Assembly (NCBI GenBank): GCA_006247105.1
Contig: CM016928.1
Coordinates: 372,001 to 436,000 of the forward strand
Direction: 5' to 3'
Length of the DNA: 64,000 bases
Origin: Giardia muris
Lineage: Eukaryota > Fornicata > Diplomonadida > Hexamitidae
Below, one piece after another: positions 8,767-17,366 of the stretch (positions are counted from its first letter, which is position 1; each line of letters starts with the position of its first letter). Position numbers and translations under genes: made by a program. Under the pieces are notes generated by a model that made no database searches, was not told where the DNA came from, and saw nothing but the letters and a program-made list of their open reading frames with translations.

Positions 8767-9771
8767 TTAGGAGTTATAAGCGAGCCAGAAAAGCATATCC
8801 CAGTTGACGGTTCCCGCATCCTGACATGCGGTCAACATTTCATCGAAGAACTTTCCCGTGGTTGTCTTCGTTACGCGGGTCTTGCGCTTCCCACGCCTCT
8901 CCCCCTTTTCACCCTTCTCACCCTTGATTCCATGGGGTATGCGACGCCCACGAGGTGCTGGCTTCTCCGAGTCGTCCTGTTTGAGTGAAGGGCTTGGCGC
9001 AGCTGATATCTTCACCAATTCAAGAGACCGACTCAGCTCGTCCATGTCAACCCCTCCACGCGCTGCCAGTTCCGAGATCCCGGCCATGATCGTATCCATG
9101 CGCTCCGTTAGGCTTCGGTTCTCGTCGAGCCGCTTCTTCAGCTTTCGACTTAGCTTGTCGCGCTGCGCCTCGGTCTCTGCAAGCTGAGTCCCCTGAAGAT
9201 CAAGCAACTTCTCAATGAGCTCGATGAAGTAATTCAGGTCTCCTTCTGCTCGCTCGAGCCGCTTGGTCAGGTCCGCCACCAACGAGTCGCGCTCTGATTC
9301 CGTGCGCTGCAACTTCTTCTTAAGATCGAGAATCATCGCTCCCTTCGATTGCTCGAGGTCCTTGAACTTCTTCTCAAGAGCATCCTGGTCGTAATGGCGC
9401 GCCATCTCCTCGAGCTCGGCACACTTCTGCTTCAGCTGAGCGAGCGTCGTGTCGCGATCCTCCTCGACCTTAGCCAGTTGTTCGCGGAGCTGTGCGACGA
9501 GCTTCGCCCGATCCGACTCTGCGCTCTCAAGACGGCCTTGGAAGTTCTGAGTGAGCACCTGCCTTTCTGCCTCCAAGTCCTCGACCCGCTCTCGCAATTC
9601 CGTGATGAGTCCAACGTGTTTGGCCTCAATCTCCGCGCACTTGGTCATGAGAAGACCGCTCACGATGTCCCGCTCCTCCTCAGCACGGCGCACTCGCTCC
9701 TCGAGCTCCTGTGTCCTCTCCAGGAGCGCCTTCTCGGTCGCCTCGTCTCGTCCTTCCATATGCTCTTCCAT
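8767..9771 (-). CDS. Coiled-coil protein
   Basis: 334 residues from ATG 9771, preceded by AAAAAAGAC. Residues about 5-235 are almost unbroken heptads rich in Glu, Lys, Arg and Leu (for example ALLERTQELEERVRRAEEE, AQLREQLAKVEEDRDTTLAQL), repeated with a roughly 28-30 residue rhythm built around ERDxLVAxL. A basic linker with a short collagen-like GEKGEKGER patch follows, then a conserved-looking C-terminus with aromatic residues (NWDMLFWLAYNS). Long coiled coils of this kind in Giardia are often cytoskeletal or basal-body proteins, but nothing here pins down a location. Confidence 0.8.
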   Translation of the reverse strand: MEEHMEGRDEATEKALLERTQELEERVRRAEEERDIVSGLLMTKCAEIEAKHVGLITELRERVEDLEAERQVLTQNFQGRLESAESDRAKLVAQLREQLAKVEEDRDTTLAQLKQKCAELEEMARHYDQDALEKKFKDLEQSKGAMILDLKKKLQRTESERDSLVADLTKRLERAEGDLNYFIELIEKLLDLQGTQLAETEAQRDKLSRKLKKRLDENRSLTERMDTIMAGISELAARGGVDMDELSRSLELVKISAAPSPSLKQDDSEKPAPRGRRIPHGIKGEKGEKGERRGKRKTRVTKTTTGKFFDEMLTACQDAGTVNWDMLFWLAYNS

Positions 9772-9780
9772 GTCTTTTTT

Positions 9781-11523
9781 CTATCCACGTACTCTATCCT
9801 GATCCACAGCGAGAAGCTCCCGAGCATCTGGATCGCGGATGAGGCCTTCGGCAAGCGTCTGGACGTCCCGAGGGCCGATGAACCCGGCATGACGGCTCTC
9901 ATTGATTAGGCGCGCAGCGTATGCATTTATTTGCGCTTCCGCATCTCCCGATGCGATGGCCAGCCGCTCAAGGCCTCCTACCAGCTGACAGCAATAGGGA
10001 TTAACTGAGGCAAGAATATCAACAATATATTTGATGCTTGAGACGCCAAGCATCGGAACCAAGCCGAGGCGCCTCTTCCCAGTATCGGTGCTAGTGGAAA
10101 CGACATCAAGGAGGCAGCCAAGGGTATGGAAGGTATCTTCGAGCGTCTCCGTGATCTTAGTGATTTCTCCATACCCGTCGCCTTCAGCTTCAACGTACAT
10201 GGCGGCGAAAAGCGACGTCAAATGGAGGTAAAGGATGAGGGGAGCACTCATGGTCGGCCTATATGCACGGGTTACTGTGGATGCACGGGTACGGGCGGGC
10301 ATGCTGATCGTCGTATCAAGATACCGTTCCAAGCCCTGAATATGTCCAAGGCGCATCATTATAGCGGAATTGTCACGGGTCATCTTGTTGTACCGCGGAG
10401 GTGAGACTGGAGGCAACTCGGGTGGGGTAGTCATTGTATTGATACTCTCGATCTCAATACCAACGGTTTTCGGAAGAGAGACTATGGCCATCCGCGTGTA
10501 CGGCAAAAGCGCTTGTCCGAAACCATACTTGAGTCGACATAGCAAGGCTAGGGAGACGGGTAACGTGCTTCCAGACCAAACGTTAATTGAGGTAGGACTT
10601 ACGGTCAACAACAGACCGGAATACTCGGCAAGATCAAGCATCAAGCGACCCGTAAAGAAGGCGTTGCGCGCCCCGGGCCCAAGCAGGCACAAGATCGCCG
10701 TGAGATGGACAACAGAAGCAAACTCACGCGCCTTCTTGAAACCTAAAGTGACTTGAAGAGAGCGTGCATCCATCCTTCGACTATCAAGCCCACAGATAGT
10801 AGACATATAAGTGATCAGGTGCCGCTTGACAGTTGAGATGAGCCCCCCATTGATGAGTTTTCCAATCTCCTTGATGTTTGTATCCCCATTCGCTTCAACC
10901 TTCGGGTCACACAGGGCAATATCCTCCTCTATAGCCCGCAAGGCTAGTCCACATATCCCCTCTACTATAGCCACTGTGACTAGATCTGTCGGTAAGTCTA
11001 GAGCCGATGGGGTACTCGCCTGTACACTCCTAACGACCCAAGATGCCGCTGGGACGTATGATTGAGGGCTAATGGATTGCGTTCCAAGATGAGAAAGTTG
11101 AAAGTCATATCCTGGACAATTCCGAAGTGGGATCACATCAAATAGTCTTCTAGGAGCACCAGGACCGGTAGTAATGACCCCTCCGACAAAGTGTAGCACG
11201 GTAGAGGGCGGGAATAGATGGAGCACCCGGATAAGTGGTGGGGACGACGATAATGATAGTAGGTTAGATGATTCTTGAGACTGAACAGCCACCTGACCAC
11301 GACGCCGTAAGGATCGCTTCGGTACAGGCCATTCAGAGCTTCCAGAAGGAGCCGTTGAGGGAAGGGGTGGAAGCTCAAAGCGGGGCTCTAGTTGTGGACA
11401 TCCTCGGACATAAGCTTGTGCTGGAGTCGGCTCGATTATAGGGTCCGGATGCCATACACCCCGTGTCCGAAGAACTTGCTTGCGCTGCTCAAATGAGTCT
11501 CCTGGCCACCTCAGGGACTTCAT
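9781..11523 (-). CDS. Conserved-looking protein of unknown function
   Basis: 580 residues from the ATG at 11523, fourteen bases after the stop of the DENR gene on the same strand and downstream of AAAAAAGACACC. The first 110 residues are Pro/Ser/Arg rich. The remainder looks globular and mostly helical, with hydrophobic stretches such as VVHLTAILCLLGPGA and LILYLHLTSLFAAMYVEAEG. I see no catalytic motif, repeat or zinc site and do not recognise the family. Confidence 0.75.
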   Translation of the reverse strand: MKSLRWPGDSFEQRKQVLRTRGVWHPDPIIEPTPAQAYVRGCPQLEPRFELPPLPSTAPSGSSEWPVPKRSLRRRGQVAVQSQESSNLLSLSSSPPLIRVLHLFPPSTVLHFVGGVITTGPGAPRRLFDVIPLRNCPGYDFQLSHLGTQSISPQSYVPAASWVVRSVQASTPSALDLPTDLVTVAIVEGICGLALRAIEEDIALCDPKVEANGDTNIKEIGKLINGGLISTVKRHLITYMSTICGLDSRRMDARSLQVTLGFKKAREFASVVHLTAILCLLGPGARNAFFTGRLMLDLAEYSGLLLTVSPTSINVWSGSTLPVSLALLCRLKYGFGQALLPYTRMAIVSLPKTVGIEIESINTMTTPPELPPVSPPRYNKMTRDNSAIMMRLGHIQGLERYLDTTISMPARTRASTVTRAYRPTMSAPLILYLHLTSLFAAMYVEAEGDGYGEITKITETLEDTFHTLGCLLDVVSTSTDTGKRRLGLVPMLGVSSIKYIVDILASVNPYCCQLVGGLERLAIASGDAEAQINAYAARLINESRHAGFIGPRDVQTLAEGLIRDPDARELLAVDQDRVRG

Positions 11524-11536
11524 CAAGGTGTCTTTT

Positions 11537-11542
11537 TTCACT
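11537..11542 (-). terminator. AGTGAA polyadenylation-type signal overlapping the DENR stop codon
   Basis: On the minus strand the last codons of the DENR gene read AAG TGA AAA, so the hexamer AGTGAA spans the stop codon. AGTRAA is the established Giardia poly(A) signal; its use here is inferred from position only. Confidence 0.45.
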
Positions 11543-12086
11543 TTCGCTTACGACCATGATGCTTCGCGTTCGAGGCATGGAAGATCTGGCCATGGGGTAC
11601 CCCCGCCTCAGAAAGCTCCTTGATGACGTCTTGGACTACGTTCCCCTGAATCACAATAACCGTTCCCCCAAGCTGGTCGAGAATCGTCTCTGAGACGGAG
11701 CATGCGAACCGACGACGGAACAGTTGCATGAGTTCCGCGACGTCCAGCCCGAAGTCTTCGTAGTTGAAGATCTGTGTGGTTCCCTTATGTGTTCCACGCT
11801 GACTGAAGCGTACCTGGATAATTGGGACGTAGTCTGGCCTTCGCCTTTGGGATGGCTTGATAGGAATACCAAAGGGTGGGGCTATCACTTTAGCGCCTTC
11901 GGGATTCTCACTAGAGCTCTCTTCGATGTTCTCCTCCGCCTCTCTGGTTGATTTCTCAGCAGCACTGAGCTCCTCCCTCTCCCGACCACACCCGAACTTC
12001 TTTTGGCTTGTCTCGCTACGGTAGCAGCAATATTCGACGGGCCAGCCACATCCTTCGCAGTATTCAAGTACATATTGCCCTTGCAT
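11538..12086 (-). CDS. DENR: DENR (density-regulated protein), SUI1-domain translation factor
   Basis: DENR works with MCT-1 in 40S ribosome recycling and reinitiation. The N-terminus has the family zinc-like motif EYCEGCGWPVEYC (C-x2-C-x5-6-C type, residues 9-21), an acidic Ser/Glu linker follows, and the SUI1/eIF1 domain occupies roughly residues 85-175, with VRFSQRGTHKGTTQIFNYE, the region corresponding to the KKxTxIxGLE segment, and QGNVVQDVIKEL near the end. Length (182) is close to the usual 190-200. The ATG at 12086 follows GAACAAA. The Arg/Lys-rich tail ends KHHGRKRK. Confidence 0.88.
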   Translation of the reverse strand: MQGQYVLEYCEGCGWPVEYCCYRSETSQKKFGCGREREELSAAEKSTREAEENIEESSSENPEGAKVIAPPFGIPIKPSQRRRPDYVPIIQVRFSQRGTHKGTTQIFNYEDFGLDVAELMQLFRRRFACSVSETILDQLGGTVIVIQGNVVQDVIKELSEAGVPHGQIFHASNAKHHGRKRK

Positions 12087-12255
12087 TTTGTTCTATTGGC
12101 ATGCCACATGACTAAGGGCCTGCTGACCCCACAACTCTCTCAATACATAGCTTCTTCCCTTCGTTGATCCAAAAGATGGATCAGTGAGAGGTCTCTTGTG
12201 GTAAGCTATATGCAAACTCGAAGAATAACTGAAATCGTCTGCACTCGTCCCCTTT

Positions 12256-12828
12256 CTAATCAAGGAAAAGCATACATCCTACCTCACTTTTAGATGAGAG
12301 ACATTGCTCTAATTGGATCGAGACCGAAGTGCCATATGTGCCGACATAGTTGAAGAAGACTGGTTCTGGTCGATCAAGAATGTCATAAAAGTCGCATGTA
12401 GACAAGAGTAGCTGTTTCTCTAGATATCTCCGGCTCGACGAGGAACGAGAGACAGTATCCCATACAAAGAAGGAACCGATGCCGAGTACTGCAGGAGGAG
12501 CGAGTGCCTGGCTCTGGACACCCTCGGAAGCGTATGCAGGAGCTTGACTGGTCGAAAAGCTCCGATCGATAGAGGTGGTGCTGTGAATCCGGCTAAGACT
12601 GCATCGAGTGCAGCTCGTGGTAGCAGGGCATGCACAGCATGTGGAACAGACATCTTCCCTTTCGTTGAAGGATCCAGCAAGGCCCCTACTCCCGCATGTC
12701 AGTTTTCCCAGATCGTCAGCGTGCAGAGAGGAGTATTGATCGGGGGGTGCTCCTACCTCTCCAGTGATGAGACGAATGGGGTCAAGAGCTTCCCCGAGTG
12801 AGCGGGCCGTCCTGGGGGCGTCATTCAT
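12256..12828 (-). CDS. Possible small protein of unknown function
   Basis: A 190-codon frame from ATG at 12828 between DENR and the peroxiredoxin gene. The translation has a Cys-rich patch (DVCSTCCACPATTSCTRC, about residues 59-76) and a more ordered C-terminus (LLLSTCDFYDILDRPEPVFFNYVG). The start is not preceded by an A/T-rich tract, unlike nearly every other gene here, and I recognise no family. It may be real, since it fills an otherwise empty 800-base gap, or it may be a chance frame. Confidence 0.4.
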   Translation of the reverse strand: MNDAPRTARSLGEALDPIRLITGEVGAPPDQYSSLHADDLGKLTCGSRGLAGSFNEREDVCSTCCACPATTSCTRCSLSRIHSTTSIDRSFSTSQAPAYASEGVQSQALAPPAVLGIGSFFVWDTVSRSSSSRRYLEKQLLLSTCDFYDILDRPEPVFFNYVGTYGTSVSIQLEQCLSSKSEVGCMLFLD

Positions 12829-12899
12829 GGAGGAGGCCTACGATCGAAGCGCCCTCCAGGGCTTGTTCGAGGTTTACTCCCGACTGTCAGGGATGCCTC

Positions 12900-13505
12900 T
12901 CACTTCTTGAAGGCCTTCGAGAAGTACTCCTTCTTCTTCTCGGGGTCCGGGTTGATCGTCGCGTTGTTCTCGGGAGTCCAGCCACAAGGGATGACGCCTC
13001 CAGTCTTGTCAGCATACTGGAAGGCCTGGACGAGGCGCTTGCACTCCTCGATAGAGCGGCCGACAGGGAGGTCGTTGATGCAGACGTGGCGGATGAGCCC
13101 CTTGTCGGAAACGATGAAGAGCCCGCGAAGAGCAATGCCCTGGTCCTCAATCAGCACACCGAAGTCGCGGGCCATCTTGTGGTTCGTGTCGGCGAAGAGG
13201 TCGCACTTGCAGGCCCCAATCCCGCCCTCCTCGTGGCCCTGGAGGCACCACGCGTAGTGGCTGTAGACGGAGTCCGTCGAGCCGATGATGATCTCGGCGT
13301 TGCACTTGCTGCGGAGGAAGGTCGAGAGCTCCGCGAAGTGGATGATCTCCGAGGGGCAGACGAAGGTGAAGTCGAGTGGGTAGAAGAAGACGACGAGGTA
13401 CTTCCCCGCGTAGTCCTTGAGACGGCGTGTCTCGAACTTCATCGACGGGGTGAGGACGGAGACCTCGAAGTCGGGGCAGGGCGTGCCAGGGAGAGGGACG
13501 GGCAT
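12900..13505 (-). CDS. Typical 2-Cys peroxiredoxin (Prx1/AhpC group)
   Basis: Reduces hydrogen peroxide and organic peroxides, the main peroxidase type in Giardia, which lacks catalase and conventional glutathione peroxidase. Residues 41-52 carry the active site FYPLDFTFVCPSE with peroxidatic Cys50 and its Pro/Thr partners; Arg at about 127 follows in LRGLF. The GGIG (residues 94-97) and C-terminal YF (EYFSKAF) motifs that make eukaryotic 2-Cys enzymes prone to hyperoxidation are both present. The resolving Cys is in VIPCGW (Cys174) rather than the usual VCPAGW, so it is shifted by two positions. 201 residues is a normal length. The ATG at 13505 follows CCGGAAAAGAT. Confidence 0.93.
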   Translation of the reverse strand: MPVPLPGTPCPDFEVSVLTPSMKFETRRLKDYAGKYLVVFFYPLDFTFVCPSEIIHFAELSTFLRSKCNAEIIIGSTDSVYSHYAWCLQGHEEGGIGACKCDLFADTNHKMARDFGVLIEDQGIALRGLFIVSDKGLIRHVCINDLPVGRSIEECKRLVQAFQYADKTGGVIPCGWTPENNATINPDPEKKKEYFSKAFKK

Positions 13506-13975
13506 ATCTTTTCCGGTGTCACCTACCAGAAGACAGACTTGTGGCAGTTAATCACTAGACCCCACGTACTTGTCGAACGCTATCAGCCTTGATCTCTGCA
13601 TTCTGATGCTCTGCGGTCTCCTCTCCTGTGCCGGTGGGGAGACGATGGGATGGGGGAGTTATTGACCCCTTCCACGACCTCGGAGGAATACGAATGCACT
13701 TAGAGCCAGTCGTCCTCCGCCCGCTCGAGGAGCCCTCATTTCGTGAGATGCCTTCCTTCATGGGCAGGTGTGCAGAGAACGTCCTGTCGTACTCCTTCAG
13801 AGAATGCCGAAGCCTTTTAGAGCCTCTTATAGGGACGCCAGGTCCTGGGAGTTCGTTCAGCCGTCTGAGGTATGAAGTGCTCGGCCTCTGGGACCGGAAG
13901 AATGCTGGAGATGTCCGGGGTGTTGAAGGGGAGTTCTCAATTGGAGAGTGAGAGGTTGATGCTTGACTCTCAAAA
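13506..13975. other. Intergenic region upstream of the ankyrin-kinase gene
   Basis: About 470 bases with no gene I can support strongly; a weak minus-strand frame is listed separately. The last 25 bases before the ankyrin start (ending GATGCTTGACTCTCAAAA) closely match the bases upstream of the pseudogene start at 62985 on the other strand (GATGCTTGATGCTCAAAA), so the initiator region was duplicated with the gene. Confidence 0.5.
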
Positions 13976-13986
13976 ATGTCTGGCAT
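13555..13986 (-). CDS. Weak candidate small protein, antisense to ankyrin gene start
   Basis: 143 codons from an ATG at 13986. The translation is Ser/Pro/Arg rich with patches such as SPSTPRTSPAFFRSQRPSTS and looks disordered. Its start overlaps the start of the ankyrin gene on the opposite strand and lacks a clear A/T tract. I keep it only because the composition resembles other small disordered proteins in the window (compare 57840-58319). Confidence 0.25.
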   Translation of the reverse strand: MPDIFESQASTSHSPIENSPSTPRTSPAFFRSQRPSTSYLRRLNELPGPGVPIRGSKRLRHSLKEYDRTFSAHLPMKEGISRNEGSSSGRRTTGSKCIRIPPRSWKGSITPPSHRLPTGTGEETAEHQNAEIKADSVRQVRGV

Positions 13987-14321
13987 AGCTTTGATAAGGC
14001 GGCTAGGAATGGAGACCTCGAGGGCGTGAAAAGGAACCTCAATCAGACTGGGAAGATGGACGAAGATGGCATGACAGCTCTGATGAATACCGCATGGAAT
14101 GGTCGCGCCAACCGCATCTCTCTACTCGAAAAGGAGATCAAGATGCAGAACAAGTGAGAACGGGCCCCACTAATGAGAGCCACCTCCGATGGTCACTCTG
14201 ATTGCACCCTCTACTCAAGGAAGAGATTGGGAAGAGGGACAGATATGGATGGACGGCCCTGATAAGAGCTGCAAGATGGGGTCACGCCAACTGCATTCCT
14301 CTCCTCGAGAAGGAGATTGGG
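13976..14321 (+). pseudogene. Broken 5' end of the ankyrin-kinase gene (ankyrin repeats 1-3)
   Basis: An ATG at 13976 sits behind CTCAAAA as in intact genes, but only the neighbouring frame then continues into ankyrin sequence (FDKAARNGDLEGVKRNL, GMTALMNTAWNGRAN, LLEKEIKMQNK). That frame hits TGA at 14155-14157; past the stop the same frame still reads an ankyrin repeat (PLMRATSDGHSDC), and then the ankyrin register jumps to the third frame (LLKEEIGKRDRYGWTALI). So at least three lesions, two apparent one-base losses and one stop, lie within 230 bases. The remaining gene is open to its natural end. Confidence 0.75.
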
Positions 14322-16391
14322 ATGCAGGATAACTATGGATGGACTGCATTGATGAAGGCCGCCTACAATGGAAAGACAGACTGTGCCCGGCTCCTCTTCT
14401 CAGAGGCGGGGAAGCAGACGACGAAGGAATGGTATGGATTCCCTTCTGGAGCGACTGCCCTCATGATAGCAGCCCACGAGAACTGCCCCGATATCGTTGA
14501 ACTCCTTCTCCCCTACGAACAGGGACTTAAGGATTCTGAAGGACACACAGCTCAGTGGCATGCGAACAACAGTTCAAAGGAAGGTGACTTCACTCAAGTC
14601 CGAAGGCTCCTCGAGAATGAAAGGACAGAACGAATCCCTCCTCCGAATCCTGAACTACTCATACTACAGTATCGTGTCAACGAACTCACTACTGAGAACG
14701 ACTCCCTCAAGAATGACCTTTCCTCCTCCAAGAATGCACATGAGGAGACAAGGAAGGAGCTATCCCAACTGAATCAGGAAAACTCCTCTCTCAAACAGCA
14801 ACTCCAGAAGGCCAACAAAGAGAACGATATCCTCCACAAACAGTTCGAGGACAAGGGACGACAGGACAATACTCGAATCGATCAGCTAACTGCAGAAGTC
14901 TCCTCCCTCAAACAACAGCTCGACAATACTATCAATGAGTCCAAGAGGCATGCGGAGATGAACGAGGACCTCCAGAAGGCCTCCGATCAGAACCGAGCCC
15001 TCATCAACGCCCTCACCACAGAGAAGGGGACCCTTCAGGAGCAGCACTCCAAGACCACTGAGGACCTCAAGAGAGCACTCGCAGACCAGAAGGCCCGGAT
15101 CCTCGCCCTCGAGAAGGAGAACGCCCGACTGAGGACCGAGAGCCATGACATGAAGGACCTTCGGATACGCCTCGAGGAGGTGGAGGAGGAGAAGAAGGTC
15201 CTCCTCCAGAACCTCACTGCTGTCGGGGGCAGGCTTCCCTCTGCACGGGAGGACAGCTCTCTCATCTCATCCGCCATCCAGGGAGATCTCAACACACTCC
15301 GAAGGCACCTCGACCAGGCGGGACAGAAGGACTCCTCGGGCATGACGGCCCTGATGCACGCCGCCTCCCGAGGCCAGACCGAGGTCGTCCGCCTCCTCCG
15401 GCCCCTCGAGGCCCGCCTCCAGGACGGGAGGGGATGGACGGCCCTGATGCATGCAGTGGGGGGAGGACACGAGGAGTGCGTCGGCCTCCTCCTCCTGGAG
15501 AGGGACCTGAAGGACGGGGAGGGCAGGACGGCAGAGGACGTCGCCAACGGCCTTCCCGACGGGAAGAAGAAGATCACGCCCCTCCTCAGAAAGAAGGTCC
15601 ACCTCCCCGACCTTCCCGATGAGCTCTCGTCCTTCCAGCTTACGGGGAGGCTCGGAAGGGGGGCCTTCGGGACCGTCTTCTCCGCCTGGTCCGAGGAGCA
15701 CGGGAACTGCGCCCTGAAGGTCGTCGAGTACGAGGAGATGGAGAGGACGATCGTCGACTCCCTCCGAAGGGAGATGGGGACCATCCCCTCCCTCAAGCAC
15801 CCCCACGTCCTCCGCTACCACCGGGTGCACGACGACCCGGACAACGGGACCGCCTACCTCGTGATGGACTGGTGCTCCGGGACGCTCCTCGACGAGGTCC
15901 GGGGGCGCGGGGAGAGGGGAGAGCCCTTCAGGGACGAGGAGGTGTGGAGATGCCTTCGGGAGATGGCGAGCGGTCTTGCCTACCTCCACGAGAAGAGGTA
16001 TGTTCATAGAGACCTGAAGCCGGGGAACGTCCTCCTCTCTTCCGATGGTCGGTGTGTCCTGGGAGACTTCGGACTTGCAAGAACGCTCGGGGACTCGTCT
16101 AGGACGAAGACAACTGCTGGGACTCCCTTGTACATGGCCCCCGAGATCCACCGGGAGGAGAGGTATGACAAGTCCGTCGACGTCTGGGCCATGGGAGTGA
16201 TGGGATATGAGATGTGCACCCACGCCCTTCCGTTCAGGAACGTAGTAGCCATTATCGAGGAGACGCCCGCTCCTTCTCTCGAGGGTCGTCCCTCAGAACT
16301 TGCTGATCTCATCTCCCGGATGCTCTCGAAGGACCCCAAAGACCGTCCGGCAGCACGGGAGGTCCTCGAGGAGGCGGAGAGGCACCAGTGA
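14322..16391 (+). CDS. Ankyrin-coiled-coil-NEK protein kinase, start uncertain
   Basis: The open frame runs from about 14202; its first ATG is 14322 (MQDNYGW...), giving 689 residues. Order of domains: ankyrin repeats (GWTALMKAAYNGKTDC, ATALMIAAHENC), a long coiled coil rich in Glu, Lys, Gln and Leu, a second ankyrin block (GMTALMHAASRGQTEVV, GWTALMHAVGGGHEEC), then a complete kinase domain. All catalytic elements are present: GRGAFGTV glycine loop, ALKVV lysine, HRDLKPGN catalytic loop, DFGLA, and APE (MAPEI). NEK kinases with ankyrin repeats are hugely expanded in Giardia, and most members lack catalytic residues; this one looks active. Because the upstream ankyrin repeats are disrupted (13976-14321), it is either a pseudogene, a shortened gene, or a victim of sequence errors. 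Confidence 0.75.
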   Translation: MQDNYGWTALMKAAYNGKTDCARLLFSEAGKQTTKEWYGFPSGATALMIAAHENCPDIVELLLPYEQGLKDSEGHTAQWHANNSSKEGDFTQVRRLLENERTERIPPPNPELLILQYRVNELTTENDSLKNDLSSSKNAHEETRKELSQLNQENSSLKQQLQKANKENDILHKQFEDKGRQDNTRIDQLTAEVSSLKQQLDNTINESKRHAEMNEDLQKASDQNRALINALTTEKGTLQEQHSKTTEDLKRALADQKARILALEKENARLRTESHDMKDLRIRLEEVEEEKKVLLQNLTAVGGRLPSAREDSSLISSAIQGDLNTLRRHLDQAGQKDSSGMTALMHAASRGQTEVVRLLRPLEARLQDGRGWTALMHAVGGGHEECVGLLLLERDLKDGEGRTAEDVANGLPDGKKKITPLLRKKVHLPDLPDELSSFQLTGRLGRGAFGTVFSAWSEEHGNCALKVVEYEEMERTIVDSLRREMGTIPSLKHPHVLRYHRVHDDPDNGTAYLVMDWCSGTLLDEVRGRGERGEPFRDEEVWRCLREMASGLAYLHEKRYVHRDLKPGNVLLSSDGRCVLGDFGLARTLGDSSRTKTTAGTPLYMAPEIHREERYDKSVDVWAMGVMGYEMCTHALPFRNVVAIIEETPAPSLEGRPSELADLISRMLSKDPKDRPAAREVLEEAERHQ

Positions 16392-17366
16392 CGAGTCCTG
16401 GGGATCATGCTCCATCAGGGCGGACGAAGGACGTGTGAACAGCTGGGGAGGAGCACCCTCGTCCCATACCTCCACTGGGAGAGGGAAGGGTTATTGGCGT
16501 CCAGTCCTCTAGGGAAGAGTCCTCAGGGAATCCGGGAGGCTTCCCCTGGGGGTCGATCACGCCTCCCCCTTGACGGCCGGCTCTGGGAGGGGGCCAGCAG
16601 ACAAGGACCCCCGCTCCTTGGTTCGGTGGGGGGTGTCCCAGCCAGAGAAGTGGCGGGAGATGCCTCCAGTCGACCGGGAGCTGGAGGCTCTTTCGACGGG
16701 GAGGCCGATGTGCTTGGAGCCCTTCGGTCATCCTCCTCAGAGAAGGGAAAGGGGAAGACTCGCTCCGGGCTGCTTGAGAGCGTCCTCCGTCCTTCGGTAC
16801 GGTCGGGAGAGGAGAGTTCCGGCGGTCGTTCACTCCAGCCCGAGCAGGCGCCTCCCGGTCGATGATCCTTCCTGCTCCCTCTTCCGGGTCTTGGACATCG
16901 ATTCGGATGTGGGGGGACGGGGGCGGAGGTCGTTCGTGGAGACCTTCGTCTCGCGGGGGTCTGTGCCGTTGAGTCCAGCGTGTCTTCCCGGTCATCTGGA
17001 GGACAGGAGCGCTTCGGAGGGATGAAGAAAGTCAGATATCCTCTTCCTGGTATATCGTCAGTTGTGTGGCTATGATCCTCCTTCGTTTCCTCCCCGTCAG
17101 AGAGGGGTCAGATCCACACAAGAGCATCTGGGAGGTCTTTCTGGCCCCTCTTCCCTCCACTATATATTCGGTGGCCAGAATCACCTATTCTCCGTCCCAT
17201 CAGTCCATATCCAGCCTGTATCTTCTTTACGAGTGATTCTGGATCTCAGAATGTTTCAGGCCCCTCTTCTCCGGTCTTTGCTGAACTCCTGTCGTGTCAA
17301 TGTTTGTGCCCAAGCCAGCTAACGAAGTCAGATGAAAGGCGTCCGTACTGGTAGAACCAGTTCAGC
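16392..17366. other. 975-base stretch without recognisable gene
   Basis: Open frames exist on both strands (longest about 196 codons, minus, near 16405-16995), but they are Arg/Pro/Gly-rich in the way expected of chance frames in GC-rich DNA, overlap each other and lack A/T-rich starts. The right third (17030-17330) is less GC-rich and could hide a non-coding RNA, but I see no tRNA, no clear C/D or H/ACA box pair and no ankyrin remnant. This is the largest gap in the window and it follows a damaged gene, so decayed sequence is a reasonable reading. Confidence 0.5.

Noticed and set aside
12165..12183. Perfect six-base hairpin TGATCC...GGATCA with a seven-base loop
   Set aside because: Too short to be a structured RNA or a terminator in a eukaryote; likely chance.
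12798..13592. 264-codon plus-strand frame over the peroxiredoxin gene
   Set aside because: It is antisense to an unmistakable peroxiredoxin, has no A/T-rich start and its Val/Leu/Glu/Arg-heavy translation is what GC-rich antisense gives.
15035..16223. Two long minus-strand frames (253 and 318 codons) over the kinase gene
   Set aside because: Both are antisense to the intact kinase and ankyrin coding sequence and have the low-complexity composition of shadow frames.
14322..16391. Catalytically dead NEK, as is common in Giardia
   Set aside because: Gly loop, Lys, HRD, DFG and APE are all present, so the kinase itself looks active.
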